A stretch of DNA of 58,588 nucleotides, taken from the NCBI GenBank assembly GCA_015039365.1, contig WION01000321.1, positions 1 through 58,588 of the forward strand, written 5' to 3'. The number at the start of each line of letters is the position of its first letter. Position 1 is the stretch's first letter. Of this stretch, positions 1-11,100 are shown piece after piece. The notes under the pieces were generated by a model that was not told the origin of the DNA, did no database searches, and was given only the letters and a program-made list of their open reading frames with translations. This DNA comes from Amanita rubescens (taxonomy: Eukaryota > Basidiomycota > Agaricomycetes > Agaricales > Amanitaceae). Made by a program: the position numbers and the translations under genes.

Positions 1-400
1 AACCAAGGGTACGGTGGATTGCATAGAGGAACAGGAAGGCTGGTGCAGTGGCCTCAGACTGGCAAAGCCTTATTAGATGAACGAGACGGATGGGATCCTA
101 GAAGTCTGGTAAGTAGGGTCGACTATGGCCTGGGATTAGCTGATTCGGCTTGGGACCAACGTTTACCCGCCTCGTATAAAATGGCCTGCATCCGCCTCGC
201 AAAACCGCAGCTGGTATCGTTATTCTTGCGCATGCTACTCATCTTTGTACTCGGCATTTCGGTCATGGCGGCGATTCCATGACATCTAGTATTCATCAAA
301 GAGACCGCTCGGCAGGGTCGGATGGCAGCTCGGATTCAAATATTCAAACCTAAGGTACTCCCCAAGTCCCGGCACAACGGATTGGTCTCTGATCGGCATA
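1..400. other. Left edge, no recognised gene
   Basis: A plus-strand open frame at 19-282 (87 residues) continues to the left edge in the same frame, so it could be the end of a gene outside the window. Its translation resembles no family I know. Nothing else convincing is seen before the KH-domain gene. Confidence 0.3.
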
Positions 401-431
401 TTGACCAAAACAAAATTGATCGGCCTCAAGA
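375..431 (+). repeat. 57-bp inverted repeat, left copy
   Basis: The stretch containing TTGACCAAAACAAAATTGAT matches, in inverted orientation, positions 3737-3795, with only a few substitutions and one short indel. The two copies bracket the KH gene and the aegerolysin gene. The left copy lies just upstream of, and partly within, the longest possible N-terminus of the KH open frame. Origin unknown. Confidence 0.75.
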
Positions 432-463
432 GTCAAGATTATCGTGGTATGTACAGTCCCACC

Positions 464-1414
464 ATGACCTCCCCGTCTCACTCCCGCTCTCCCTCAGTCT
501 CACCCCCCCAGGATAAAGTCCTCACCCTCCGTGCCCTCCTCAGCACAAAAGACGTAGGCATCATTAATGTCGCTGAACTTAGAGACTGCACGGGCGTCAA
601 CAGCAACGTCATTTCCGGCGTGCATGTGCTCGTTCTGGCTGTAACGGGCTCTGTCCATGCGGTGGCAAAGGCATACACTCAACTCGTATCCGCAAACCCC
701 TCTTCCCCCATCACCTCCATACGTCTCCTCATCTCCCACAGCCTCATGGGCGCCATTATCGGCCGCCAAGGTATCAAGATAAAGGCCATACAAGACTCTT
801 CTGGCGCACGTATGATCGCCGCCAAAGCCATGCTGCCCGAATCCACGGAACGTATTGTCGATGTCCAGGGAACCCCCGAAGCCATCGGGCTCGCGATTGA
901 AGAAATCGGGAAATGTTTGTTGGAAAACTGGGAGAGGGGATTGGACACCGTGCTTTTTAACCCCAGTAACGCTCACGATGATGACTTGGGCGGGAGTAGG
1001 CGTTCTCGTCGCCAGGATGGCGACGCTGGTAGAAGCCAAAAATCAGGCAAAAGCCAAAAATCAGACAGAAGCCAAAAACATGGCAGGGGCCAATATCGCA
1101 GATATAAAAAATATGACAAATCTAAACGCCAAAAATCTTCCTCAGGATCTCCCGCGTCCAATCTCCGCACACAAAACATATCCATCCTGTCAGACATGGT
1201 GGGCTGTATCATTGGCCGGGGTGGAACAAAAATAACCGAAACCCGTCGTCTGTCTGGATCCAAGATCTCCATCGCCAAGACACCTCACGACGAGACAGGC
1301 GAGCGCATGTTTACCATCATTGGCACGCCAGAGTCCAACGAAAAAGCACTATTCCTGCTTTATCATCAGCTTGAGAACGAGAAAGAAAGGAGACAGACTG
1401 AGCCTCAGGAGTGA
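464..1414 (+). CDS. KH-domain RNA-binding protein (Rnc1/Pbp2/PCBP type) with a degenerate first KH domain
   Basis: Intronless frame of 316 residues from the ATG at 464, which has a good CACC context; a longer in-frame ATG at 401 starts inside a repeat and is less likely. Proteins of this family bind C-rich or other single-stranded RNA and control mRNA stability and translation. KH2 (about 84-155) keeps its GRQG loop at 100-103, and KH3 (about 237-308) keeps GRGG at 251-254. Between them is a basic Ser/Lys/Gln-rich linker with SQK repeats. KH1 (about 20-75) is recognisable by its flanks, but the loop residues are missing: GII runs straight into NVAEL, as if about six codons were deleted in frame, and a second small deletion follows. 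The lack of introns, lost loop and repeat-rich neighbourhood suggest a retrocopy or decaying paralogue, but the frame is intact. Confidence 0.8.
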   Translation: MTSPSHSRSPSVSPPQDKVLTLRALLSTKDVGIINVAELRDCTGVNSNVISGVHVLVLAVTGSVHAVAKAYTQLVSANPSSPITSIRLLISHSLMGAIIGRQGIKIKAIQDSSGARMIAAKAMLPESTERIVDVQGTPEAIGLAIEEIGKCLLENWERGLDTVLFNPSNAHDDDLGGSRRSRRQDGDAGRSQKSGKSQKSDRSQKHGRGQYRRYKKYDKSKRQKSSSGSPASNLRTQNISILSDMVGCIIGRGGTKITETRRLSGSKISIAKTPHDETGERMFTIIGTPESNEKALFLLYHQLENEKERRQTEPQE

Positions 1415-2842
1415 GCTACGCCACCTATTCTTGGACTGATTTCCCCCCAAGCCTCAGACTGACATTGGACCCGCTACTGTAAATCTCCTTACCTATCTTC
1501 AGAACATCCTCAGATCAGATTTTTTTCGGCCTTACAATGTACCGTCTGATTAAGTATTGTTTGGCGGTGATCCTACTGCCTACTATGCCCGCTTCAGATT
1601 CGAGTGAAAAGAACACAAACTATTCGTCGGATAGATTTACTTCAATCTCAGCGCTGAACGTCTCTATCAACGCCTCCGACCGGTACAGCGGTCAACTTTG
1701 AATACGATTGTAGGCTTTGGATCTGGCGTGTGGTATCCTGGGCTTGCAACGCTTTAGCTTCTCGAGTCGCTGCTCGTTCTTGTTCACGTCGGAGATCGTC
1801 TCGGGATTGGTATAACCAGGGTTGACTCGCTGCTATCTGCAACGCCAAAATTGACAATCTACGTATCACACCGACTCGCTTCTCTGAGCATCCGACAACT
1901 TACGTAGGTACACAAGACAATAGCGAGAGGAGTTGCGGGAAGGACTCTACGTCACCGGTGATTGATCTGACATTGTCCTTTTGGTAATCATGGGTGAGCG
2001 GATGCTGTTGGGGGGTACGAATGACCTTTTGTGGTTGTGGTCCAATGCGAAGACGTTTGCAATGCCGGGGGCGTTAGGGCCAGCTGTTGATGATGGGTTA
2101 TGAGAAATTGAAGTAGGAGGGTGGGAGGAAAAGGCCAAAGGCAGCATCCGGAATCAAGTAAGGTCGTTCACAGAAGATCCACGTAACTCGCTCAAGTAGC
2201 GACACCGAATAGATGACTTGCGCGACGGAGGCCAGAAGGCATCTTTGTGGCTGTGTTTCCACTCTCACGTTTCCCGCTCATCGAGATTCACCCAGTCATA
2301 CTTTCTCTGCAGCTTGTAACTCTTTTAGCACGGTTTCTGCATCGTGCCGCTGCAGAACTATGTCTGGCATCCAGTGGACAAGGCACGGTACAGGAATTTT
2401 CAATGATGGAGGTTCGGAAATCACACACTTATCCTCGAATGACAGGAAATATTGTCTGTCCCAGACTATTTTTCTGTGGAGATACGTTTCTATCTCATAC
2501 AATGTGTCACGCGCTCCTTTCCCCGTTTGCGATGAACGTGCATAGTAAACAGGAAGTATTATCGATGTCAGAGATTTTTGCATCGAAAGCCTCGCCCACA
2601 CGATGACAAGGGAATGTCTCGTTTTTCAACAGTGTCATCGTGATGATGCTCCGTATCATTAAATGTTCAATAGGGGACCGATCTAGTCCGATAGACATGA
2701 TTGAAAGATAAGGCCGGTCTCGTGCCTTGCGTTTTTTCTGTTATTGGTCAAAATCGTGGAGGAGCCAAGCCGTGGTGGGTGCAACAGCATCAATTTCGTT
2801 TTTGGAACAGCATCTGGTGGTTGTATTACGTTGCCTAGAATG
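1415..2842. other. Non-coding stretch with a repeat copy
   Basis: Holds one copy of a roughly 500-bp repeat (listed separately). Beyond it there are only short open frames. The longest is on the minus strand at 2296-2601 (101 residues). It could be a fragment of something, but I do not recognise it. Confidence 0.4.
1441..1957 (+). repeat. Dispersed repeat R1, copy 1
   Basis: Near-collinear direct match to 26281-26781, with substitutions and small indels. Shared blocks include TGTACCGTCTGATTAAGTAT, CAACGCTTTAGCTTCTCGAG and GTTGCGGGAAGGACTCT. It is one module of the larger degenerate repeat family found at 26.2-31.5 kb. No coding capacity is evident. Confidence 0.8.
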
Positions 2843-2852
2843 AATATTTAAG
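2843..2852 (+). promoter_or_regulatory. Probable TATA element of the aegerolysin gene
   Basis: AATATTTAAG lies 76 bp upstream of the ATG at 2928 and is followed by a pyrimidine-rich leader, the usual arrangement in fungal promoters. Assigned by position only. Confidence 0.4.
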
Positions 2853-2927
2853 GTCCTCGTATCATTTCAAGGTCATAGCAAGCAAACCTCTCACAGTTTA
2901 CTCTCATCCTCTGTCGACCAACTCAGT

Positions 2928-3377
2928 ATGCGATCTGAACAGTGGATTGCGCTCCAAATCGGCAATCAAAGCAAGGAGGAGATAGAAATCAGGAATCCAA
3001 AGATTGTGTCGGGCATGTTCTATGAATACGGTATTTGTGATCGCTTCATCTTCTCGACTTATTTTTCATGTTCGAAAATGTGTAGGTACCGACGGAGAGA
3101 TTCCGCCATCTCAATACGATGGTCAGATCATTCGTCCCGGGTCATTCTTGATTAGCGCATGCGGCCATCCGACCCTCCAAGTGGCACCGAGGGATCGTTC
3201 GACCTCCAGGAGGCGCGAACGGGGAGAATTATCGCCCATATTTCTTGGGACGGCGCCTTAGGGGGTACCAACAAGTTGGAGGCATCTGCGTCCGACGATG
3301 GTTGGCAGGTTCAAGCCCAACGCCCTCCCAGTACAGGTGCTCTAGGAAAGCTGGTAGTCCACATTGGAAGACGTTAG
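2928..3377 (+). pseudogene. Aegerolysin family gene with one frameshift
   Basis: Aegerolysins are small acidic beta-structured proteins of about 135-150 residues. They bind specific membrane lipids and in some fungi act with a MACPF partner to form pores. Exon 1 (2928-3030) gives a WIALQIGN start; the intron is 3031-3085; exon 2 carries the family features: a YDG block, the SACG motif near 3154-3165, GSFDL, ISWDG and a GALGKLVV-like end, with a stop at 3375-3377. The frame changes once between about 3163 and 3180: the first half reads in the frame of codon 3163, the second in the frame of codon 3171, consistent with loss of one base. No intron could bridge this. Without the shift the length would match the family. 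No MACPF gene is visible nearby. A sequencing error cannot be excluded. Confidence 0.75.
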
Positions 3378-5100
3378 GGAGTATTACTTGGATCACGATT
3401 ATGTCTTGTTGCACATTTGTAACCATAGCTCTTGTAAAATTTTGTGCCATGATGTTGTCGACGTTGCTCGCACAAGGCTGTGGAACATGTAATACGAGAG
3501 GCGGCCCACGCTCACGAGGCTGGCTGTCCTGTGCGATGAATCCAATATAGGGGTATGTCATTGCTTTGAGAGACGAGTGGACGCACCTGCGTATGACTTT
3601 TAATCCTATACATGACTCTGAGATCGATAACGAACAAAAGGTGGACCATAGGGTAAGCTTTAGTTCAATAGTGGAATAGCACGCCACCGCAATACTGAAT
3701 ACGAGCTGGCTCTGGGGGCTCTGGGGACAGCCATAATCTTGAGGCCTATCAATTTTGTTTTGGTCAATAGTTGTCGACCAGAGACCAATTCGTTGTAGTT
3801 CAGTTGAGGTCCATACACAGACGGATACTTTTCAGCCAGCTTTTCGATGTCTATATATATCGACAGCATCAAGCTGGTGTTGTTCATCCTAGCGCACAGA
3901 GAGATGTAATTCGAGGTCTCTCCCGCCAATTCTTCTTTGTAAAAGCGAACTGGTCTGGCTATTTCCATTACCATCTCGGGGATTATACTCTAGGAAACCG
4001 GTTTACACTGCGTTCTCGACTCGGATCAGAATTAATAGAGTCTTAGCATCGGATTGATATTCAATATGGCAGGTATATCTTCACGCAATCCAAGGGCATC
4101 TTCCTGTAGAAGTTATTCGCACATTTCGTGCATTTCTCGAATTCTGCTATATAGTGCGGCATAGTGTTTTAACCGAAGACGACCTTGAAAAACTACAAGA
4201 TGCGCTGGCGCGTTTCCATCGCTATCGGTCAGTTTTGTGACAGACGGTGTTGCAGGTTTTCGTTCGTGTCTTTCGTAGAATATGAGAGTGTGGGAATTTG
4301 ACTCCACACTTAAGACAATCGCCACATGGTGCATAGTTCCTGCCACATCCACTGGGCTTCTCATCAACCCATGTTGAATGTAAACGGAGTAGGGTGATGC
4401 CACGTCATCCTTTTCTTCGCCTCTTTTTTCCCTCCTGAAGCACTGGAAGCCTCTCGAGCTAAAATTTACATTGCTCGTAATAGGCCGGATACGATGGAGG
4501 ATGACCCATTCGATAAAGACAATCAAGTTCAATGAGAAGGAGTGAATCCCGCCAACTAGGAAATGTAGATATCATATCTTACATCGTTACGGAAAATCGA
4601 CTAATACTCTCCTTTTCGCAGCAGCTTGTCAATGCTTGAGTTCACACTCAGCAACCGAAGCCACGCCTGTCTGCGGCGGTCACCGGTGTTACAGGATAAG
4701 CAAAGCACCTGGGGGGTTTACGGTGACGACCCTGCCGCCATGATTCACCAGCGCTGTGGAGCGAACCCTGCGATGCTGATGCTGTTCTAATAGGCCCAAA
4801 CGGCGCCCTGTTCCGTGGTAACCAAAAACTCTGGCCAACCATGCAAGGCCCCAATTGACGTAGCGGCCAGACTCCTCGCCGTCCAACAGCAGCAGTGACT
4901 CCTTTCCCTAAACTCGACTCGCTCGGCTTCCATGGGCTCGCCAGGCGCCTTTGCACTGATGCAAGATCGACATTGACTACTTAGTAACGACCGACACTTG
5001 GAATGAGTCTTAGTCCACATACTTCTGTACCCGCTCTCCCTTCACTCTCTTCTTTTAGGCAGAGCTCAAAACCTCAACCCCTCTTAACAACCCGCCACAA
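3378..5100. other. No confident gene
   Basis: Contains the right copy of the 57-bp inverted repeat (3737-3795) and several open frames of 90-140 residues, for example minus 3660-3974 and minus 4113-4532. I cannot assign any of them. Between 4640 and 4980 the sequence is more GC-rich and may be another gene relic. Confidence 0.35.
3737..3795 (-). repeat. 57-bp inverted repeat, right copy
   Basis: Reverse-complement match to 375-431. It lies inside a minus-strand open frame (3660-3974), where the shared core translates as LTKTKLIGLK, the same as in the left copy's plus-strand frame. The shared peptide suggests the repeat comes from a coding sequence present in two places. Confidence 0.75.
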
Positions 5101-6140
5101 ATGGCCACATCCAGTAGCCTGTCCCCAATGGTACCGCCCTCCGCTCAATCGTATCCTGCTTCTCCGCAAACACCAACACCCTTCTCCACAGAACTCGTCA
5201 GCCCGCTTTGGGCGCAAATTCAAGTTTTCAAACCTTTATCTCGGGGCAACGCTGTTCCGGAACACCCGCAGCGGGCAATGAGGGTGCCGGACGAACAGAC
5301 CTAGAAGAAACGTTACAAGGCCCGGATGCACAGTCGCGCATCGTAGATGCTGCTGTCAAGGCTTCCAAAGACGACTCTCTCTCGAATCAGCAGCCGACAG
5401 TGTCAGGCCTCGCGCTTCTCCTGCTACCGAACCATCATGGGCATCAGAAGATAGACTTGGCTACCCCCATCAACACAGCATAGTCCGTTCTTCGAAGACA
5501 ACGTCAACTCCGGTACATCGCCTTCCGCACCCAGCCGATGCTGATCCCAAGCTTTTTGCTACTCGCTTACAGTGTCTCCCAATCCCTAAGGCCCTTATAC
5601 CCCTGGGCCTCAATGCTGATCGTTGCGTGGAAGCGCGTTTGCAGCAATGTATTCGCCAGCTTGAGGCTTTACCTTCAACTATCGGCGATGACGGTCTGGC
5701 CGACGACAATCTCTTTAAAAACAAGATAACCATCGAAAATAAGAACGCTACTCCAGCAGAACAGATGTTACGCTCCCTTACATGGCAAGCTTCGTGCTCA
5801 GGCTGCCATTGAGCTCAGCAAAACACTGCGTTGGCTAGATAAGCAACGCGCTCTTCATGCCCTCGTCACCGAACGACGTGCACATTTCTATGTTTCCCCT
5901 AAATCCCACCAAGTTGCGCCGGGTGAAGAAGCCAACAATACGCGATGCGCATGACAGAACAAGTCGTACGTGCAGAGCGCCATGAGCGCCGTAAGCACAA
6001 GCACGTCGAGCAGCTTGAAGCTATTTGCAATCACGGCGCGCACCCGCTCCTATACCACCCGCGGTACCGGCTGCCGTCTTACGGGCAGCCCAGGTTAAGC
6101 GGCATATCACTTAAGGCATGCCAAGATGCACCTGCCAGGA
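5101..6140 (+). pseudogene. SNF2/STH1-type chromatin remodeler, broken N-terminal fragment
   Basis: From the ATG at 5101 the translation matches the N-terminal part of SNF2/STH1/BRM-type ATPases. A QLQ-like stretch (SPLWAQIQVFKPLSRG, about 5197-5256) comes first, then LEETLQGPDAQSRIVDAAVK near 5302-5364. The segment with FATRLQCLPIPKALIPLG and ADRCVEARLQQ lies near 5560-5650. LRWLDKQRALHALVTERRAH is near 5820-5886, and the start of the HSA domain (RMTEQ...KHKHVEQLEAICNHG) is at about 5945-6036. These pieces lie in at least four successive frames with stops between them, so no intact protein can be made. The ATPase and bromodomain parts of the usual protein of well over 1000 residues are absent. 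This is a truncated, frame-broken duplicate of a gene that must exist intact elsewhere. Confidence 0.8.
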
Positions 6141-7423
6141 CTCTAGCTGGGTTGCCGAACACGCTGCTTTTTCACCTGTTATTTACCTGTTATTTCTTGT
6201 AGCCCCTTTAGCCTTGACCTTTCGTCCTCATGCACCTTTGTTACTTTTGTGTTGCTTTGGGTATCCTAGCATAAGACAATATAAGGTACATAAGATACAA
6301 AAGTTACAAAAGTAGTTGAAAGCAGTTGAAAGAATGACAAAAGGAAATGCGCCATTGCAACCTGATCATGCGTCACGTCTGAGACACATCCATCATGAAC
6401 ACTGAACCGCCTATATTGGAAGACGACATAGTCTCCCAACTGCGACAGTTCACTTGCGCGGTTTGGGGTAGATCCAACCACGTACTGGTTACGCACCCTG
6501 AATTGAATGTCGAATATATCGACCTCGGCATCTATCTCAGTGCCTTTCAGAGGCTTTTTCCCACCGCTGTCATGGATTACGACAAAATACTTGTTCGACA
6601 AGAGTATCGTGTCGCGCTGCGGACATTGAAGGAGGATATGGCCTATCATCGAGGGGCGTACGTCACAGGACAACCTGGCATAGGTAGGTTTGTGCGCCAC
6701 ACCTAGGGAGCTGAACATTATACCTTCTTTCAGGGAAAACCCTTTTTCTTATCTATATGCTTGTTGTATCTCTTGGGGAGATGCGTCCAGTTGCACTGGA
6801 ATTTCCAGATGGCAGGCCATTTTACGCGCTCTTTCAAGAATCGGGATTTACCACCCACTCTCTTCATGGAATACTACCAGCCATTAATAACTTGTCCAAC
6901 TACATGTGGGCCCTTTCGGACTCAAACTACCAAATCAGGAGTCCCAGTTCCATCTTTCTGTCTAGGCCTGGAAAAATCCGCGTAATCCAAACAACATCGC
7001 CAAGGGAAGACCGGTGGTTGAAGAGATGGAGCAGGGAGGCTCGTACTGAATGCTACATTATGGATATTTGGACTCTGAAAGAGATTAGAACCCTTGCGTA
7101 AGTGACCCACATTCTTCCCATAGGTCAGAGTTGATATAATTACCAGCAATCTACTGAATCTTGATGTTAATCGTATGACATCTTTGGGTAAAACGTGGGG
7201 CTGCGATCCACGAAGCCTACTGGATTTCATTGAAAATGGTCATACGGATATGCAGATTGAGAAATTGTACAGAACTAGCGCCCCAGCTGCCGTGAAAAGA
7301 AGTGAGGGCATGCTATTGGCGATAGAGCAGAACGCCCTGTTCGCTGATGCGCCATCCCGTTTTTACTTTTGCCGGCCATCTATCTCGGGGTCCCAGGTCG
7401 ATCGCATTATTCCCCGCGCTGTT

Positions 7424-7428
7424 GTGCC
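7424..7428 (+). repeat. Target-site duplication of element 1 (GTGCC)
   Basis: GTGCC directly precedes the LTR at 7429 and is repeated at 17461-17465 directly after the other LTR. Five bases is the normal Copia duplication. It marks a clean integration into codon 312 of the RHS-like gene. Confidence 0.95.
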
Positions 7429-8134
7429 TGTTGAAACTAGGGGTAACAAGTCCCTAGCGAGCAGCGCAGTCTAGTACATGGAATGTACTACTTACCGAGT
7501 GTGGTGTGGAGTTGTTTAAGAGCTTACTGGAGCTGGGGCTCAACAGTAGACAGTAGAGAGGATAATAGGATAAGGATTGATGCTACTAGAGTACAGTTTA
7601 TATACTACTAAACTACAAATAAGTACAAAGAGTCTTATCAGTATGAGTCACAGGTATTTGACTCATAAGGCGTCATTCCACAACAATGCACAGCTATTGT
7701 ACAGCAATGCATAGCTTTGCGCAGCACTTGACTCATCAATTATATTGACTGACTCATCACATTATCAATCTTCAATGCGATAGGTCGATAACCATAACGT
7801 ATATATGTCTTCTATTCTCATGTCAACATATATTCACATCATCAATAGTTCCACTATTATGATTGGATGATCTTATGAGAATATCGCTAGGATATTCTCA
7901 TGTCAGAATATGTTCTCATCATCAATCATCCACTATTATGATTGGTAGATGAGTATGAGAATATGTCGAATATATTCTCATGTCAATATATTATCTCACA
8001 CTCAATCATCCACTATTATGATTGGTTGAGAGACGAGTAAGTAACTGAGCGTTATTACATTAGTTAGTGTAAACTAATGATATCACTTATATTTACTATA
8101 TACTGTATGTATATTGTATATTATAAGTTCAACA
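7429..8134 (-). repeat. Element 1 LTR (3' LTR in element orientation)
   Basis: Starts with TGTTGAAACTAG and ends with AAGTTCAACA, so TG...CA with a short terminal inverted repeat (TGTTGAA/TTCAACA). Contains three 80-bp tandem units, listed separately. Confidence 0.97.
7814..8038. repeat. Three 80-bp tandem units inside the LTR
   Basis: ATTCTCATGTCA starts at 7814, 7894 and 7974, a period of exactly 80. Each unit contains CCACTATTATGATTGG, and complementary arms (for example CTCAT...ATGAG around it) let it fold on itself. The same array is in the other LTR at 17140, 17220 and 17300. It may be an enhancer-like or RNA-structural array; its role is not known. Confidence 0.85.
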
Positions 8135-8146
8135 CTCCCCTTCGCT
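8135..8146 (-). other. Polypurine tract of element 1
   Basis: In element orientation AGCGAAGGGGAG abuts the 3' LTR directly, where plus-strand DNA synthesis is primed. Element 2 has the closely related AGCGAGGGGGTG in the same place. Confidence 0.8.
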
Positions 8147-8149
8147 AAG

Positions 8150-11100
8150 TTATTTATTAGCTTTCAAAAGGGTAGTCAATTTATCATTTTCTCTTTCATA
8201 GTATTTAAAGATTTCTTCAAGATATCCTCGCACTTCAAGATCTTGAATCCTTTCAAATATTTTACTATGTTGTCCTGGGGACTTATTAAGGGTTTTACTT
8301 TTAATATAATTAGCAAAAGTTTGTGATGCCTTAATATGATTGGTTAATGATATTTGACTATCATCAAGGATTAATCCCATCTTCATTCGGAATATTACAA
8401 ATTTTGAATATGGTAGATTTTTGGTCATTATATCCGCAACTTGTTCATTGGTAGGAATGTATGTGAGTTTAATTTTCTCACTTTCAACACATTCTCTAAT
8501 GTAGTGGAATCTTATATCAATATGTTTTGAACGATGTTCTTGTGCAGGATTACTAGCTAAGAACATTGCACCTTGATTGTCACAACATAAGAAAATAGTT
8601 TTAATTGGGAAATCAAGTTCACTCATAAGTGACTCAATCCAAACTATTTGTCTTGATGTATCAGACATTGACATATATTCTGCTTCAGTTGAAGACAGTG
8701 CCACTACTTTTTGTTTTCGTGAAACCCATGATATAGCTCCTCCTGCGAGTTTTACTATATATCCAGTGATAGATTTTCTTGTAATCTTGTCAGCACCCCA
8801 GTCAGCATCAGTAAAGGCTACAAAGCCTTCTTTATTTAAACCATTATAAACTATTTTAGTTTGTACAGTGGTATTAACATAGCGTACTATGTATAATGCT
8901 TTCTGTATGTGTTCTTCATTTGGATTTGCACAAAACTGAGACATTAATATTACTTGATAAGTAATATCAGGTCTTGTTCCTAATGCAAGATATAATAATG
9001 ATCCTATTATTTGTTGAAAATAAGATCGCATTTCTGCTGTACATTCTTTTGTAGCAGCAGTTGGAATATATCCTGTTGGTAAAGGTGTACGAGTTGGTTT
9101 ACAATTTTCTAAACCAAATCTTGTTACAACCTTTTTAGCGTATGTATGTTGATCAATAATAAGAGTACCCATGTTCTTATTGTAATTGATTTGCATACCT
9201 AAGTATTCTTTAACTTTTCCAAGATCATGACATTCCCATTTCTTCATAAAAGCATTTTTAACTTTATGAATTTCTGGTGTATTGTCACCCATGAAAAGCA
9301 TGTCATCGACATATACTATACACACTATTATAGTGTCGTCTTCTCTTCTGACGTATACGCCAGAATCAGATAAACAGCGTATAAATCCTAAATCCTCTAA
9401 GGATTTATTAGCTTGTTTATTCCAGGCATATGAAGCTTGTTTAAGTCCATATATTGCCTTTTTAAGTTGGTAAACTTTTTGTTCTTGGCCTTTGACTACA
9501 TAACCTTCTGGTTGTTGCATATAGATATCCGCTTCGAGATCTCCGTACAAAAAGGCTGTTTTAACATCTAGTGCTTCAATATCCCATTTTTCTAGCACAG
9601 ATATTGCTAACAAAAGGCGAATCGTTTCATATCTTGCCACTGGCGAAAACGTTTCATCATAGTCAAGTCCAGGTCTTTGAGAAAATCCTTTAGCGACAAG
9701 TCGAGCCTTCTTTCGACCGTCAGATTTAATATCGTATACCCATCTACATTTAATAGGTGTACGATTATGAGGTAATTCTGCAAGCTCCCAGATTTTTCTA
9801 TTATTCAATGATTTCATTTCATCATTCATTGCTGTCTCCCATTGTTCATAAGATTTGGGATCAGTAATTTTGACTTTTTGAATATCTTTGTATTGATATT
9901 CTCTGATATTATCTCTTGAAATATCAATGGCAGGAATTGCTTGTGCGAGTAAGTAATTCAGAAAACCATTACCTTGCTCTTTAATGAGACATGACATTTC
10001 ATTAATTTGAGCATTGTGTAATGTTGAATAAAGTAATTTAACTTTATCAATATGTTGTCGTATTTTAGATCTAAGAGAATATCTGATTGTGACATCAAGT
10101 CTTGGATCAGATTTATCCTTTTCTTTAAGATCTTGAATTAATTCACGAACAACATCTTGTTCTTCTGTAATTTCTTTTTCAATTTCTAATGGTGTTTTAT
10201 TACCATAAGCATTGTCTTTCTGTATAACCGGTTTTCTAGATCTTTCAGATCTTCGAGTAGGTTCTACAGGTTTTTTAGCAGTTCCTTTGCCTTTTCCTTT
10301 AGTTGGTTTATCTTTAAGACTTTGTACAGGTAGATCTAATTCAACGCCTGTAGGTTGATCTAATTCAGCACCTTTGTCTTTTGAAGATGTATCTTTCTTT
10401 TCAAAGAAAGATTCCAATTTATCATCCCATTTAGTGTCATCATCATCATCATCTGATGAATCAGAACTAGAATGATTTTCAAAGTTAAAATCAAAGAAAT
10501 CATCATCTGAATGCTGCTGTTCAGATGAAATATCTCCTTCATTATCTGGTTTACCATCAGAGATATTTTTATCTGAGTTTTCAGAGTTATCCTGCTCAAT
10601 AGGCCTGATAGGATCCAAGTTTTTTGTATAATTTTCATCTTGAGGTTTGGCTCTTGGAAATTTGGTTTCATCAAATTCAGCTTGGGTGGATACTCGAAGT
10701 TGATTTGTATTTGTCATGAAGCGGTATGCTTTTGCATTCGGTTCGTATCCAATAAAGGTCATTATTTCAGACCTTGGTGTTAATTTATTTTCGCGCGATT
10801 CATGTGGGATAAAAACCCAAGCTTTAGATCCGAATATCTTAAAGTAAGAAACATCAGGTTTCTTTCCAGTAAGATTTTCAACAGGGGTCTTCCATTTGGT
10901 TCGTCTAAGTGGAGTACGATTATAAACATGTACGGCAGTTTCGATCGCAAAGTTCCACCAAGATTGAGGGCATGAAGCATGTAATCTTAATGCTTCACTC
11001 TTTTCCCAAAGTGTTCTATTCATTCGTTCAACCTTTCCATTTTGTTGATGTATATATGGAGTAGATTTTTCATGAATAATTCCTACATCAGTTAAGTAAT

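Noticed and set aside
500..1039. Long minus-strand frames opposite the KH gene
   Set aside because: The plus strand gives clear KH motifs; these are antisense shadows.
4648..4956. Minus-strand frame of 102 residues upstream of the SNF2 fragment
   Set aside because: No recognisable motif and overlapping frames of similar length; probably a GC-rich chance frame.
3378..5100. MACPF pore-forming partner expected next to an aegerolysin
   Set aside because: No MACPF signature was seen in any frame of the neighbourhood.
7814..8038. CRISPR-like spaced repeats
   Set aside because: The whole 80-bp units are repeated, not short repeats with unique spacers, and they lie in a eukaryotic LTR.
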